Assembly (NCBI RefSeq): GCF_039555335.1
Contig: NC_092631.1
Coordinates: 5,733,501 to 5,797,500, forward strand
Reading direction: 5' to 3'
From: Amphiura filiformis
Lineage: Eukaryota > Echinodermata > Ophiuroidea > Amphilepidida > Amphiuridae
DNA: 64,000 nucleotides
Numbering within the stretch: the first letter of the stretch is position 1; each line of letters starts with the position of its first letter. The notes under the pieces were generated by a model. It was given only the letters and a program-made list of their open reading frames with translations, did no database searches and was not told the origin of the DNA. Both the position numbers and the translations under genes were made by a program. Positions 1-11,587 of the stretch are shown here, in pieces.

Positions 1-97
1 GCAAGATAATGTAAGATAGTAAATATAAACCTGTATTTTAGCTAGAGTATCTCGAGCTAGTTGCAACATGCAATTTTTGTTTTTGGAGAGACTGTAC

Positions 98-503
98 TAG
101 ACCTGTTATCGATTGTCATATATGTCGTATTATCGTCGATTTGGCCTTAAATCCGACACTTCAAAGGAAATTGTCCTTTTTCGACACTTTACGACACTCA
201 TCAAAAGAGAAAAAAATAAATTTCCATGCGGTTTTGTCCAAATAAGCTTACCGTACGATCAAAGTCAAAATTACCCCCCCCCCCTCCCAAAGTTGACCCG
301 AACCCGGAAGTAGAACGAACCAGGAAGTGTGTTTACACCGAAGTCGGTGATCGTAATTCATATCGGTGTGATGTTAAGCTTATCTATCAACTTTTTCAGC
401 ATTTTTTTATCTCATTACGAGTTTCGACACGTGTCATTGTCGTATTTTTTTCCCCGACACAGTGTTGAATTAGAAACCAGTCCATGTGTCGATAACAGGT
501 CTA
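98..503. mobile_element. Short element with 15-bp inverted ends
   Basis: TAGACCTGTTATCGA at 98-112 is matched by its reverse complement at 489-503. The interior is AT-rich with no convincing coding frame. MITE-like; superfamily unknown. Confidence 0.5.
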
Positions 504-593
504 CATTCAAGCGAGCATACTTTTCCTCATGACATTGTCAATTGTAGACAGTAGGCCTACATTCATGATTGACAGTCCTCTAATTAACCCATG

Positions 594-2498
594 GCACCGA
601 TGGCATATTGCCGTGTGTGCCCACCCCCACTGCCGTAATGCCCTCAAAATAAATCCTTTACCGACTTGCCGTGCCCTCTAATGAAGTTGTGGCGATCTTT
701 TCTTTTAGACCACCCGAGCTATATAAGGTTACAATTACGATTTTATCAAATTAAACTTTCGCATCAAGGTTAAACATGTTTTTGGTCGCATGTCACAAAT
801 AGGTCACCCAAAAATGGAGGAGCCGTAACATAAAAATGCTTTCTTCCCACTTAAGTTTAAGTTCAGTTTATTCTAAAAGTATGATACCTATTTTAGAAAG
901 TTTGGTGTCATTTTGTAGATAATTATGTTCTTTGTCAAATGCAAAAAAACCCAAGTCAATTATACAACTACTTTCAGATTTATACTTCAATATGTAAGAT
1001 GTGTCAATGGAGGAGCCGTGGCGGGTGAGCTGGGGCGGGTGAGCCCCATAGGGTTGTACACAAAATTGTGAAAATATGGCAAACTTCAAACCTTTGTATC
1101 TTAAAAAGTACAACTAGCATGGACTCCAAATTGCACATATATCATCCTGGATTGTTAATCTACCTCATAGTAGATCAACTGTAACAAAAGATGAAACTAA
1201 TTAATTGCCTAATTAAAAACTAATTAAGACAGTTTTCCCTATATGTTACTGTACAATGTGATTGTGTGTACGTAATGCTCCGACATTTCTAAAGGGCCTA
1301 TCTCTTGCCCGAGTCACCCTGCTTATTCAAAAGTACACATATTTTTAAGGAAATTTGATGAGGAATTCAATTATGCTATTAGTTTTAGTGCCATACATGG
1401 AGGAAAAAAGTTTTGATTGATAATATCATACAAATTGTAAAATTATTTTTTCAATTTTTGACCACCCTGTATGTTTAACGCAAGGGATACCAAACTCTTT
1501 CTTCCTAATTTGTTGGAAGGGCCCATGCAATGTCTTTCTGAATCCATATTTATTTTGAGCTGCATAGCTTTCAGAAAAAGAAAATATGGGGTTTACCATG
1601 ACACGAAAGATGCTAATTTTGTTGATGTTCCACCCTGTATATTTCTTACCCACCCTGTATTTTGATATGATACTTTATTGATTTGGCATCCTTGTAATAT
1701 AAGCTTTCCAGAAGTGTATACTTTTAATGGTCTAAATTGTATTCATTAAAAGTTGTGTTGAAGTGAATCAAGATCGGTGATATTTTTATCATAAAACATT
1801 ATGTTACACAAAAGATGACCAATTCATGACATGCGACCTTTTAGCTATTCAAACATACCTTTTACTTTGTCGAACAAGCTTTATTTTGTTCTAAAATCCA
1901 TGTTTTTATCGCAATTTTGGACGTAAAAGAGCTGAATGCAAAACCGGTGATGAAAACTCAGAAACCTTCGCGTAGCACGAGCACTTGATGTACACTTGCT
2001 TTGACAGTGATTAACGCTCGCGTATCAAGCATTTTCAAACGCGTTTGACAGTTTTTTACTGCGTGACGCAATTCTGAATTTATTCAAGATGGCGAATTTC
2101 TCGCAAAACGTGATGTAATTTTCTTTAAAAAATTCCCTCATTTCACAAATTCTTTGCCACGCTCCACTCATCTGATCATCTTTTCATGTAACGGAAGTGA
2201 TGCTGCTTTTATGAAGAGTACGTTTATTGTTTTTCCGATAATTTTTAAATTGTTTTTTAAGACAAAAACTTCAGGCGTTTGTTTGCAAAAAGTTGTTTTA
2301 ACCTTGTTTTTTACCCCATAATTTCCCTCATTTATCGAAGCCCTGCCCTCCTTCAAATATATTAAACTTTGACTTCAAAGTGTTTGGCAACTGTTTAACC
2401 TTGATGCAAAAGTAAACCTTGATGCAAAAGTAATAATTTAGTCCCTATATATCGAGGGTGGTCTAAAGGAAAAGATCGCCAAAGTTGCCATCGGTGCC
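594..2498. repeat. Inverted repeat pair enclosing ~1.9 kb without genes
   Basis: GGCACCGATGGCA and GGCGATCTTTTCTTTTAGAC near 590-712 recur inverted near 2450-2498. The interior has no supported gene. It includes three copies of the motif CACCCTGTAT (about 1463-1655). Possibly one decayed element. Confidence 0.35.
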
Positions 2499-2505
2499 CC
2501 AGCGC

Positions 2506-2775
2506 GTACCACCAGTCAAAGTCTCCGCCTCATCCGATAATAAGAAAGAAAGGGCCGATTGTTCCGTGAAATGCGACAGGCGAGACTGCTACACAATTAC
2601 CGCCTATTTTCATGGTCTATCGCGACTCGCGAAAGCACGCAACGCTCTATCGCGTATAACGCGAAGGCACGCAGCGCTGGCGTGATTGTTAGACACGACA
2701 CGATCGAACAATTGGCCCTCATGAATATGCGAGAACTTGCACCATACAATACACGGGGACTTTGACTGGTGGTAC
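2506..2775. mobile_element. Foldback element with 18-bp perfect inverted ends
   Basis: GTACCACCAGTCAAAGTC at 2506-2523 is exactly inverted at 2758-2775. The 234-bp interior has short repeats (CGCGAAAGCACGCA / CGCGAAGGCACGCA). Small ORFs inside look incidental. Confidence 0.6.
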
Positions 2776-3701
2776 TTTCTCTGTTTATCTCTTTCCTATG
2801 CATGTATGAGAAAAATTATTAAATTTGTGTACATCGTGCAACATTCAACTACGCTACGCACGCTTGTTACTCCGCGACTAATCATGCTAATACACAAGTG
2901 TACAGCGCTACTAAGACTTCTCCGTAGTCCACTTGCCAATTGTGCACTACTCTGGCTATTACATTTAAGCTTAAATCTCTGATTTAATTAATGAGTGCAC
3001 AATTGATAGATTTTCACAACTGATCTTTTCAGTCACCGTCGCCTCTGTTTGTTAGCTTCCCAAGTGGACTACTGACTTTGTTTTGAGAGTTAGGCCAATT
3101 TCTGGCCTAACTAAAATTGGTGATGATGTAATGCATCTTTAAAAATGAATCTGGCTTGTGATTGGTCGCCCAGATCTCGTTATTGTTTAAATCCTCCCCG
3201 ACGCGTGCACTGGTACCATTATAACTATACATGGTACACAACTATCTAGGGAATGCTGGCGCTTTTGTGCTGGTGGATGAACGTATGCATCTAGCGCGTA
3301 TTGTACCACCATGCTTAGTCTTGTGGTTAGATTTTATTGATAAACAAGTATGATTGACAGTGTGTGAGTCCCGGGGTAAAGTTCTGCTTAAAAGTGAAAG
3401 TCCATAGTCGTTTTTTCGGATAATAAACTGGCAGATTCTAAAATTAGAATTGTTCAGTATTGAAGTGTCATTATAATTATGCCATTATGATATGTTGGAT
3501 TCAATAATATAAGCCTACGTAGGGCCTATACTTTACTTTTACTGTCACAAATATAATTATATAGCCTAAACTTTTTCATAACCATTTTATACTAGTATTT
3601 TGATGTAGGCCTACTAAATATCAGTATAATTTCGAGTTCAACTGAATGCGTTCATCATGATTAATAACATTTTTATTTATCAAAAATCGACTATGGCATA
3701 G
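2776..3701. other. AT-rich spacer, nothing recognised
   Basis: No gene or clear repeat seen. The CTCTGGCTATTACATTTAAG area near 2951 and the short ORF at 2737-2982 show no family features. Confidence 0.5.
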
Positions 3702-4438
3702 GGCTCACATCATACACTATAGGTGGCGCTATTGGCTTAGTCCATCAAGGGAAGTGGAATGACAATTGCATGTGTTGACGGTCCAAAAATGGCTTTACTG
3801 TGGCAGCAATGGAGAAAATTACTAAAAATTAATTTTGACAACCAAAACCTAAGTGATGTTGACTTATGTTGGTACTGGCATGATACTGGATTCATAAACT
3901 ACGCTTCACATGTATGTTCATAAAATTTGAAGTTCAATATTTTAGCTGAAAGTTCTTTCATTTGAAAGAGAATCAAATTACCTAAACAATAAGGGGTCAA
4001 TCATGTTTCTAGTGCATATACTTTGAAGTTACAGACAAAAATAGTGTCACCAAATTGTCCAAAATTTTGTGTGTGAAATTGTGTCGACAGCAGGCACATG
4101 TACAATGTACACTACTGTATGTGACCCCAGATGACCTCCTATTCTTTACTGTAAGAAAGCTGTTTTGGATGGTCTTGATTTACACACAAATTGCTTTTGC
4201 TTTTAACGTAATTTAAGTGTCCACTTGGTGGAACATAGATTGCACTATGTGATAGCTTATGAATCCATTATTATGCCAGTACCAACATAAGTCAACATCA
4301 CTTAGGTTTTGGTGGTCAAAATTAATTTTTAGTAATTTTTTCCATTGAGCCCCACAGTAAAGCCATTTTTGGACCGCATAGGCACATTCCACTTCCCTAT
4401 GGACCTAATAGCGCCACCTATAATGTGTGATATGAGCC
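3702..4438. mobile_element. Foldback MITE with ~195-bp terminal inverted repeats
   Basis: GGCTCACATCATACACTATA... (3702-3900) is repeated inverted at about 4250-4438 (...AGCGCCACCTATAATGTGTG, ATATGAGCC). The arms share long runs such as AAAATTAATTTTTAGTAATT in inverted form. The ~350-bp centre has no ORF. No target duplication was obvious. Confidence 0.75.
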
Positions 4439-5120
4439 TGACTACGTACACGTTCATATTGCATGTATTGCGAGGTTATCTGAGTACAACAGCTTACTAC
4501 GCACAGCCACGCAAAGAGTATGTTCCACGATGTACAAAAATTAAGTAATTTTTCTATAGTAAGATGATCATCTGAATCATTCATGATGAACAATCATGAT
4601 GAACAATCATGACCAGTGTGACAATCATTGAATGTCAATGAAGAAAGCTTATTTTAGTTTTTACGGACGTAAATTTTAAAAAAATTGTAATTTCATGATT
4701 TGTTTTTCAAGGTTTTGATTATGCTTACTCCAGCTAAATTACCTTATAAGCGCTGTAACAACTGTGTTTTTGCTGTCAAATTTGGGGAAGACTGCAGTGT
4801 TTTTTAAAGCCTTTTTCGAGTTAAAAAAAAGTTGTTGACAGTCAGACAGCCGGTCGTCAGGACTTCTGAGCATGCGTATAAATGCAGTTGCAGGTCAAAT
4901 GAGGTCATACATTTTAGTCTCTTTCATTAATATGTAAAATTCACAATAATAAATAGCCATTTACATTTTCATTGTTCAAAAGAAAAAGGCCTAAATACAA
5001 ATTTCATTTATTTTTACAAATTTTTTGAATATAACAAATATGGAAAATCAATATCAAGTATTACAAAACAAGATACTTGAGTATTTTTAGACAATGTTTT
5101 GAATCAGGATGTCATTCAAA
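4439..5120. other. Non-coding spacer before the candidate exon
   Basis: AT-rich, no supported gene. Contains two short direct repeats (ATGATGAACAATCATGA) near 4580-4610. It could include a promoter for the exon at 5121, but no TATA or initiator element stands out. Confidence 0.4.
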
Positions 5121-5235
5121 ATGGCGACCATCACTGAAATTCTCGACGACGAAACAGAAGGAAATGAAACAAAAACGAGGCCCAAACTAAAGCTAAAGAA
5201 AGTCAGACAAAGAACCAAGGAAGCGCTGTACAACA
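5121..5235 (+). CDS. Possible first coding exon of an unidentified gene (MATITEIL...)
   Basis: An ATG in excellent initiation context (AAAATGGCG) opens 38 codons: an acidic start (MATITEILDDETEGNE), then a basic stretch (KLKLKKVRQRTKEALYN), ending at a good donor gtaagc (5236) in phase 1. The charge pattern and donor look like a genuine exon. It cannot join the NMT exon at 14871 directly: phase 1 plus GTTGA would hit a stop, so an intermediate exon would be needed. I do not recognise the family. It could be the 5' end of an NMT isoform, another gene, or chance. Confidence 0.35.
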
Positions 5236-5867
5236 GTAAGCCAATATAGTGAATCTTATTTTTGTTTGATATTTTAAACGTTAGAAAATTGAGTTCAATC
5301 ATCTCTTTCTACACATGGGTAGTGCAAAATTCTGCACCCTTGGCCACAACCAAGCTTTCAGTGAAATTCAGCTGCGATAGCTCGAGATACCCTATCGAAA
5401 ATACAGATTTATTATCTTGCTGTATTTCAGCTGGAGCGCCATAGAAAAACCAGGTTTTTTTGAGAACAATACAAATTAATAATTATTACGATAATATCGA
5501 TAGAGCAGTGCCAGAGACTCCCAACATTGTAGGTATGCCAGGCAAACACATTTGCTAGTCAGCCAAATTCGCCGACAATGTCAATGCATTTTTACATAGA
5601 AATTTAAAACAACTGGCCGAAGAAAGAAACCTACATAAATATGTTTTCTATACTTATACTTCACTTGACCCAAATATATGATTTTTTATAGTGATAAGTC
5701 ACTCGCTCATGGACATGGAATTTTAGAGGGCGAGGGATTGGTTGGTTGGTTGGATATCCCGCCTTTTATCAAGCGCACCACATAAAATATGTGTAGATTT
5801 GAAGATACATGAAGACATTAAAACACTGATGTATACAAAAACGTTTGCCACACCACAGTTCCAATAA

Positions 5868-5899
5868 TTGGAACTCACACCTCCGTGTGTGAGTTCCAA
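5868..5899. repeat. Short perfect hairpin
   Basis: TTGGAACTCACAC (5868-5880) pairs with GTGTGAGTTCCAA (5887-5899) across a 6-base loop. Confidence 0.6.
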
Positions 5900-6440
5900 C
5901 AGGTAGTATGTACATGCTAATATTCGTTTATTCTGGTATTCGCCATATTCACTGATTTTTGCAAATTACAAATTTTGCCAACAGTACCTGTGACTTCCCA
6001 AACGGTCAGTACTCACCAACACTGGCATGGAATGATACTTAAGTATCACAAGATTCATATGCATCCATTGATTCCGTGTGATTTCCAGTTAAAATGGTAA
6101 CAGAATATAAAAAAATTCCACACATTTGAAATCCTCTAGCGTCGCTTCAAACATTCCACCATTTTAATGTTGCTAATCCGCGATGCATTCCCGGATGTAT
6201 TCAACCCGTGACAACCTAGACTCAGCCCTAGCTTAGGGCGCTACATGTGTAATACATAGGCCTATCACCATTCAAATTACGGTAGTAGTGCTGTTGAAGA
6301 GACTCCCATGTGCGCCAGCAGAATTGTAATCTGTCATTCTGCCTTGAAACAAAATACAAAAACTCCATCCACTGACATCGAATGACTTGATGCATTAAAA
6401 TTAATATTTATTGTAAAAAGCAAATAAATAGTATGCCAAC
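5900..6440. other. Spacer, nothing recognised
   Basis: No supported gene, no terminal repeats noticed. Confidence 0.4.
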
Positions 6441-6443
6441 TAA

Positions 6444-6865
6444 GGCCCTTCACAATTAATTCTTAGTTTCCTGTTTCAAGTTTGAAAATAAAGGACGAGG
6501 AGACTTTTAATTATTAATTATTAATTATCTATTAATTATTAATTATCTATTACTTTCTTTATTTTGAAAATGTGGTCGTGACTATTATCAACAGTCCATT
6601 TGGTCATTTTGACTAAGACTACGGATTTAATTACTTTATAATTGATTTTTAACATTAATATTAGTAGGGGACCCTACAATGTTCTTGTTTTATATTCATA
6701 ATCAAGTTGAGATGATCAAAAACAGATATTAGCAAATAAAAGTAATTACAAAGTCAATTAAAAGATGAAAATACGTAAATAAAAATAAAATAATTAAATA
6801 TTTTTCCATTCTTGATTTTGGACGGGCGAGGGAAACAGGAAACTAAGGATCAATTGTAATTGGCC
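6444..6865. mobile_element. Harbinger-like MITE, copy 1
   Basis: Flanked by TAA on both sides (6441-6443, 6866-6868). It starts GGCCCTTCACAATTAATTCT and ends with the inverse ..GATCAATTGTAATTGGCC. A subterminal CCTGTTTC / GAAACAGG pair and internal TTAATTATTAATTA repeats are shared with the copy at 8147. A 3-bp TWA duplication with GGCC ends fits PIF/Harbinger non-autonomous elements. Confidence 0.7.
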
Positions 6866-6868
6866 TAA

Positions 6869-8056
6869 AATCTCGGTTATGCTGATATTTAAAAAAGAAA
6901 TTAATTTTGATGGTTAATTTTGAGTGGATTTTAGAGAAAGTTGTTGCAGTACGCAGGTACCATCCAGCGCCATCTTCATTTATTTCTTAGAAAATGTTTG
7001 ATAAAAATGTCAATAATGTTCATTATCCTTTAAAAAAACAACCTGAAAATGGTACATTCTTAAGTTAGAATATTTTAAAAACAATAAAAACCTATATAAC
7101 TGGATCGAGTTTGAGGAAATTTATCCACATCTAAATTTTTTTCTTTAGATATTTCTAACAATTCATCAACCGGCCGTGTGACTGAGTGTGCATGTGTTGC
7201 ACGTGGATTTTAATAAATAAACAACTCGGGTCAGTTTAAGCTCGAGCAGCTCCATAAGTGAGTCGACAGCTGGTCTACGGCGACATAGTCATGGCATGGA
7301 CTTTTCGCTGCTCTTAAAAATCACGAAAAAAATCATCTTTTTAATTATTTCTTTGGACAAAAACTGATATGCAGAATAAGTTCAGGAATCACAGATAACA
7401 TACATCAGTGCCACAGGTTTCTAAAGTGAGTATTTTACTAGATATTAATGCAAACTTGCCCAACATTTTACGTACTGGGCACCATTTTGGAACCTGCTAC
7501 AACTTGAGAACAAGTCCTCAAACGTTCGAAATTTGTAGTTACTACAACTGGCCACACCACCACAACATTGTTCATGTAATGTCATAAAAAGTACAAAAGT
7601 CATTGCAGAAGACCACCACCAAAGTAGAAAGTACAGGAGCAGGTTAAAGTTATACAGCCACCAATATGAAAAATATAATAAATTGAGTACATTGTACATT
7701 TAGAGCTTGTGCATGTATGAAACATGAAATGTATGTGACTCATTTTGATAGCAGTTCCATTAAAAAAAGCTGCTATCATAATGAGACTAAGATCTAGAAA
7801 CACCCCGAAATGCCGTTTTGGGGAATTTTGCTAGCTGAATCTTTTTGACATTGTTTGATGAAAGTCAATCTTTGACAAGATGTAACTTTGCTACGGAAAA
7901 AAAAAAAAAAAAAAGGTTTTCAGTTTTGGCTTTGTTTACTAGGGTTTAATTTGATTAAAATGATGCAGTTTGGTGGCAAATTTGAATTCACCTAGCATAC
8001 CTACAACATGCCCAACCCTGGCCTAGTCCCAGTAAACATGGTAAACTGAGAACGTG
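6869..8056. other. Non-coding spacer
   Basis: AT-rich with a poly-A run at 7899-7915. Short ORFs at 7445-7803 (minus) lack family features. No gene supported. Confidence 0.4.
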
Positions 8057-8143
8057 ACGGTACTACACCCCTCGATAAATTTGTGTCTATTTTTGCATGT
8101 TTATCAAAAACTAATAACACAGTGGTAACAAAAGTTATGTATA
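8057..8143 (+). mobile_element. Left-end fragment of the TTAA MITE family
   Basis: GGTACTACACCCCTCGATAA and the next ~80 bases match the terminal arm of the elements at 8181 and 11198. It is cut off by the Harbinger-like insertion starting at 8147; a few TATAGG bases after 8891 may be its continuation. Confidence 0.65.
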
Positions 8144-8146
8144 TTA

Positions 8147-8888
8147 GGCCCTTCGCACTTGATTATTAGATTCCTGTTAATGGGGTACTACACCCCTGCC
8201 CAATTTTGTGCCTATTTTTGCATTTTTCTCAAAAATTATAGCGCATTGGTGAAAAGTAAGATATGTATATTATAGGGCAAGGACTACAACTACTGCACTG
8301 GAAATTTTATTTCAGCACAGACAACAGTTGTGGAGTTACAGTCAAAAATGAGGAAAACCAATATTTGATCAATAAATCAATAACTACTTGCCTTGAGTTG
8401 CTGAATTTTCAGTGCAGTAGTTGTAGTCTGTGCCCCTATAATATACATATCTTACCTGTCACCAATGCGCTATAATTTTTGAGAAAAATGCAAAAATAGG
8501 CACAAAATTGGCCAGGGGTGTAGTACCCCCTTAAAGATTTTGAAAAAGGGACAGGGTGACTTTTAATTATTAATTATTAATTATCTTTTATTTTCTTTAT
8601 TTAGTTTGAACTATTACAAGCAACTATTGACTCATTTTGACTGGAGCCGGCATTTAATTATTTCACAACAATATTTGATTTTATAAATAAGTGAAGGTGG
8701 AGTTGTACTCCTTGTTTATTCATCATTATTGTTGATATTATTAAAGTCAGAAAATGGCAAGTAGAAGTAGTTGAAAGTTATTTTAAAGGAGAAAATTAGA
8801 AATGAAAATAAAATAATTAATTATTTTGAGATTTTCAATTTTGGACGAGGGCGGTAAACAGGAAACTAATAATCAAGTGCGAAGGGCC
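8147..8888. mobile_element. Harbinger-like MITE, copy 2, with a nested element
   Basis: TTA duplicated at 8144-8146 and 8889-8891. Inverted ends GGCCCTTCGCACTTGATTAT match over more than 20 bases. Same family as 6444-6865. Its left part is interrupted at 8177 by a 350-bp element with TTAA flanks. Confidence 0.8.
8181..8530. mobile_element. TTAA-flanked MITE (piggyBac-like), copy A, nested
   Basis: TTAA at 8177-8180 and 8531-8534. Terminal inverted repeats of about 125 bp start (T)GGGGTACTACACCCCTG. The centre includes TTTGATCAATAAATCAATAA. TTAA duplication suggests piggyBac-type mobilisation. No transposase is present. Confidence 0.85.
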
Positions 8889-8891
8889 TTA

Positions 8892-10390
8892 TAGGCGCGA
8901 AAATTCAAGTCAAAAAGCGCGAAAATGCGTTTTCCACCACTTTTTGTATCCATCGATGAAGTCACACGCAATTCGAAGTAAATCAAGTATATGCCGAATT
9001 CTGCACCTATTTCACACGTGCAAGTCCGATGTTTTCTCTCCATGAAGTTGATACATTATGTGAACAATGCAAATTTTATGTGAAAAGCTAACTACTGTAC
9101 TGTACAATAAACATTTTAATGCATAACTGTACTTTTTTTTTTTCCAAATGTTGTTTTTGTCATGAACTGATTCATATATCTCGCGTGCGCTCTGTGACTT
9201 ATATCCTACCCTTCTTCGCTCAATCAATTATGCATATGATTAATGACGTCACTCATACATACGATCGATGTAAAGAATTAACTACCACACATGGTAACAC
9301 GTCATGGAAAAAATCGGACATTTGCATATCACGGAAGGGCTTCCGGGGAGGATATTGTGCTGGTCTAGACTCATGTAAACAGGCGCTGGGCCTGCATCAA
9401 ATGGAATATTGGTGAATGTACATTGAAAAGTAGTGTGTTTGGCAAAATTCTCAAAATTCACGATGGACCACCAAAATCGCGATGGACCCCCAAAATCGTG
9501 ATTTTTTTTGCGCTTTTTGCGCGATCACACGAAACTCCGGTGCCTAATATATACTGAACCGCTTGTTTTGGACGAAAAGTTATTCAACTAATGAAAATTG
9601 GTTTTAAGGTTTTTGGACATGGTTTCAAATTTTGAAGATATCCAAATTAAATTTCAAAGTTGGTACCAGTATTAAAGAAAGTTTAGAGTAGCACATTGTT
9701 TGTGGGTTGGATATAAAATGTTTTGGATTGATTTGGATATGACAAAATTTCAAATTATTTGGAAATGTTTTTGGATTGTTTTGGATAAGACAAAATTTCA
9801 AATTGGTTGATAATGTTTCCTTTTAAAAGTTGGGAGGGAATGTAGTATAGTGTTATGCGCTCTTAATGTAATCGATGTATTCGTAGGATGTCAACCATGT
9901 AGTTAATCACCTTCCCATCATGCTCTTGGTAGTTGACACGATAACGTAAATAAACAAGTGAACTGATTTAACTACCGGCGTTAAAATACTCTTTCTGTGT
10001 AGTAATAAGCCTCCGATTCTACAACTGACATTTCAGTGTAGTAACTGGGTCACGTGAAGTATAGACAACGTAGGTTTCCTTGATTTAGCTGTTCTTTCAA
10101 ATTTCTATGTAAATATGTACGGCCGCTACTGGTATTGTGTTTGTAGGCGAATTTGGCTGAATGAGACTCCAAAAATGTGTTAAAATTGCATGGCAATGCA
10201 AAAATCTGATATAAAAAGTTGTCAGAATTTAATGAAAATGCTCCTGTAGCTTCTCCTCCATTACACCCATTAGGATAGGGTTGGGATTTTCGGGTAATTT
10301 TGTGCCCGGTACCCATTTATTTTTCGGCGGTACCGGTACCAAATTTAAAAAAAAAAAAAAAAAATTCAAGTTTTTTTTTTTTTGGTTTTG
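8892..10390. other. Spacer with short repeats, no gene
   Basis: Contains a diverged repeat of GTTTTGGATTGATTTGGATA and GACAAAATTTCAAATT (about 9720-9810), a GATGGACC repeat (9462, 9482) and homopolymer A/T runs near 10350-10380. No coding feature supported. Confidence 0.45.
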
Positions 10391-10392
10391 TA

Positions 10393-10512
10393 GTGTCCCT
10401 GGACCTAGACCTAAATGCTAGAATCATTCATGGTTGACCTAAAAAAAAAAAATTTGCATGATGTTTTGTGTTTTTAATATGAAAATTGATATTTTGTACT
10501 CATGTCATACTC
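10393..10512 (+). repeat. Interspersed repeat, uninterrupted copy (empty site)
   Basis: GTCCCTGGACCTAGACCTAA ... CATGTCATACTCT is the same sequence that surrounds the hAT-like element at 13074-14264. Here it reads straight through ATTCATGGTTGACC, showing the pre-insertion state. Confidence 0.85.
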
Positions 10513-10516
10513 TATC

Positions 10517-10561
10517 AATGATATCAAAATGCATTCAAATTCAATGCATTTTGATATCATT
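10517..10561. repeat. Perfect 19-bp hairpin
   Basis: AATGATATCAAAATGCATT (10517-10535) is exactly inverted at 10543-10561 with a 7-base loop. Confidence 0.8.
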
Positions 10562-11197
10562 AATAGATTAATCAATTTTTTCGGAATTTCGGGTATCCGG
10601 GCATGGAATTCCTGTCTGGGTACTCGGCTACCCGGGCGGGACTCAAATTCCCGGGACTCAGTCCCTACCTTAACACGCATCTAATGAAATCACCCACATT
10701 ATATAACATTCCAAATTCAGGCAAGTAGGCAACCAGAAATGCTGAAGCACGGTCAGCACCATTTTGAAAAGTGCACACTTAACGTGAAATAGCCCTTTTA
10801 AACGGAAATATGATTCCTGTGTTCCAAAATACTATATGTGGTACGGTATCAAAATAAAGCTTGTTCACTCATCTACAAGATCCATTAAACAAAATTTCTG
10901 TCAATTAACTATGTGCAGTTTTTCTTTGATTCATTTTTGTACCATGCATGTACCATTGTTTTCAATGAGAAACACAGCTGAAAATCACCTGTTTGTTGCT
11001 ATTGTGTTGCTAGTTCAGGGGTAGCACTAGGTCTTAGGCAGGATTTGAAGGTTTGGGTGTGTAAATTCAAAAAACTGGCATACTTGCCAACTGTCCAGTT
11101 TTACCCTGGATTGTCCCATTTTCTGTGTCCCAAAACACTAAAAAACTGGATTGTCCAGTTCTGTTTTTCAGGAAAATTACAACAACAACAAAATTAA

Positions 11198-11550
11198 GGG
11201 GGTACTACACCCCTGATCAATTTTGTGCCTATTTTGCATTTTTCTCAAAAATTATAGCACATTGGTGACAAGTAAGATATGTATATTATAGGGGCAAGGA
11301 CTACAACTACTGTACTGAAACTTCAGCAACTCAAAGCAAGTAGTTACTGATTTATTGACCAAATATTGGTTTTCCCTCATTTTTGACTGTAACTCCGCAA
11401 CTGTTGTCTGTGCTGAAATAAAATTTCCAGTGCAGTAGTTGTAGTCCTTGCCCCTATAACATACATATCTTACTTGTCACCAATGCACTATGATTTTTCA
11501 GAAAAATGCAAAAAAATAGGCACAAAATTGGGCAGGGGTGTAGTACCCCC
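11198..11550. mobile_element. TTAA MITE, copy B
   Basis: TTAA at 11194-11197, TTCA (probably decayed TTAA) at 11551-11554. Same ends and interior as 8181-8530, with the centre in the opposite orientation. Confidence 0.85.
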
Positions 11551-11587
11551 TTCAGGTTAGGTTAGGTAACTTAGGTTATCTATATTT

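Noticed and set aside
5121-5235. Treating this exon as NMT exon 1
   Set aside because: It ends in phase 1; joined to 14871 it gives an immediate TGA. No intermediate exon was found.
7899-7915. Poly-A run as evidence of a processed pseudogene
   Set aside because: No coding similarity upstream and no target duplication seen.
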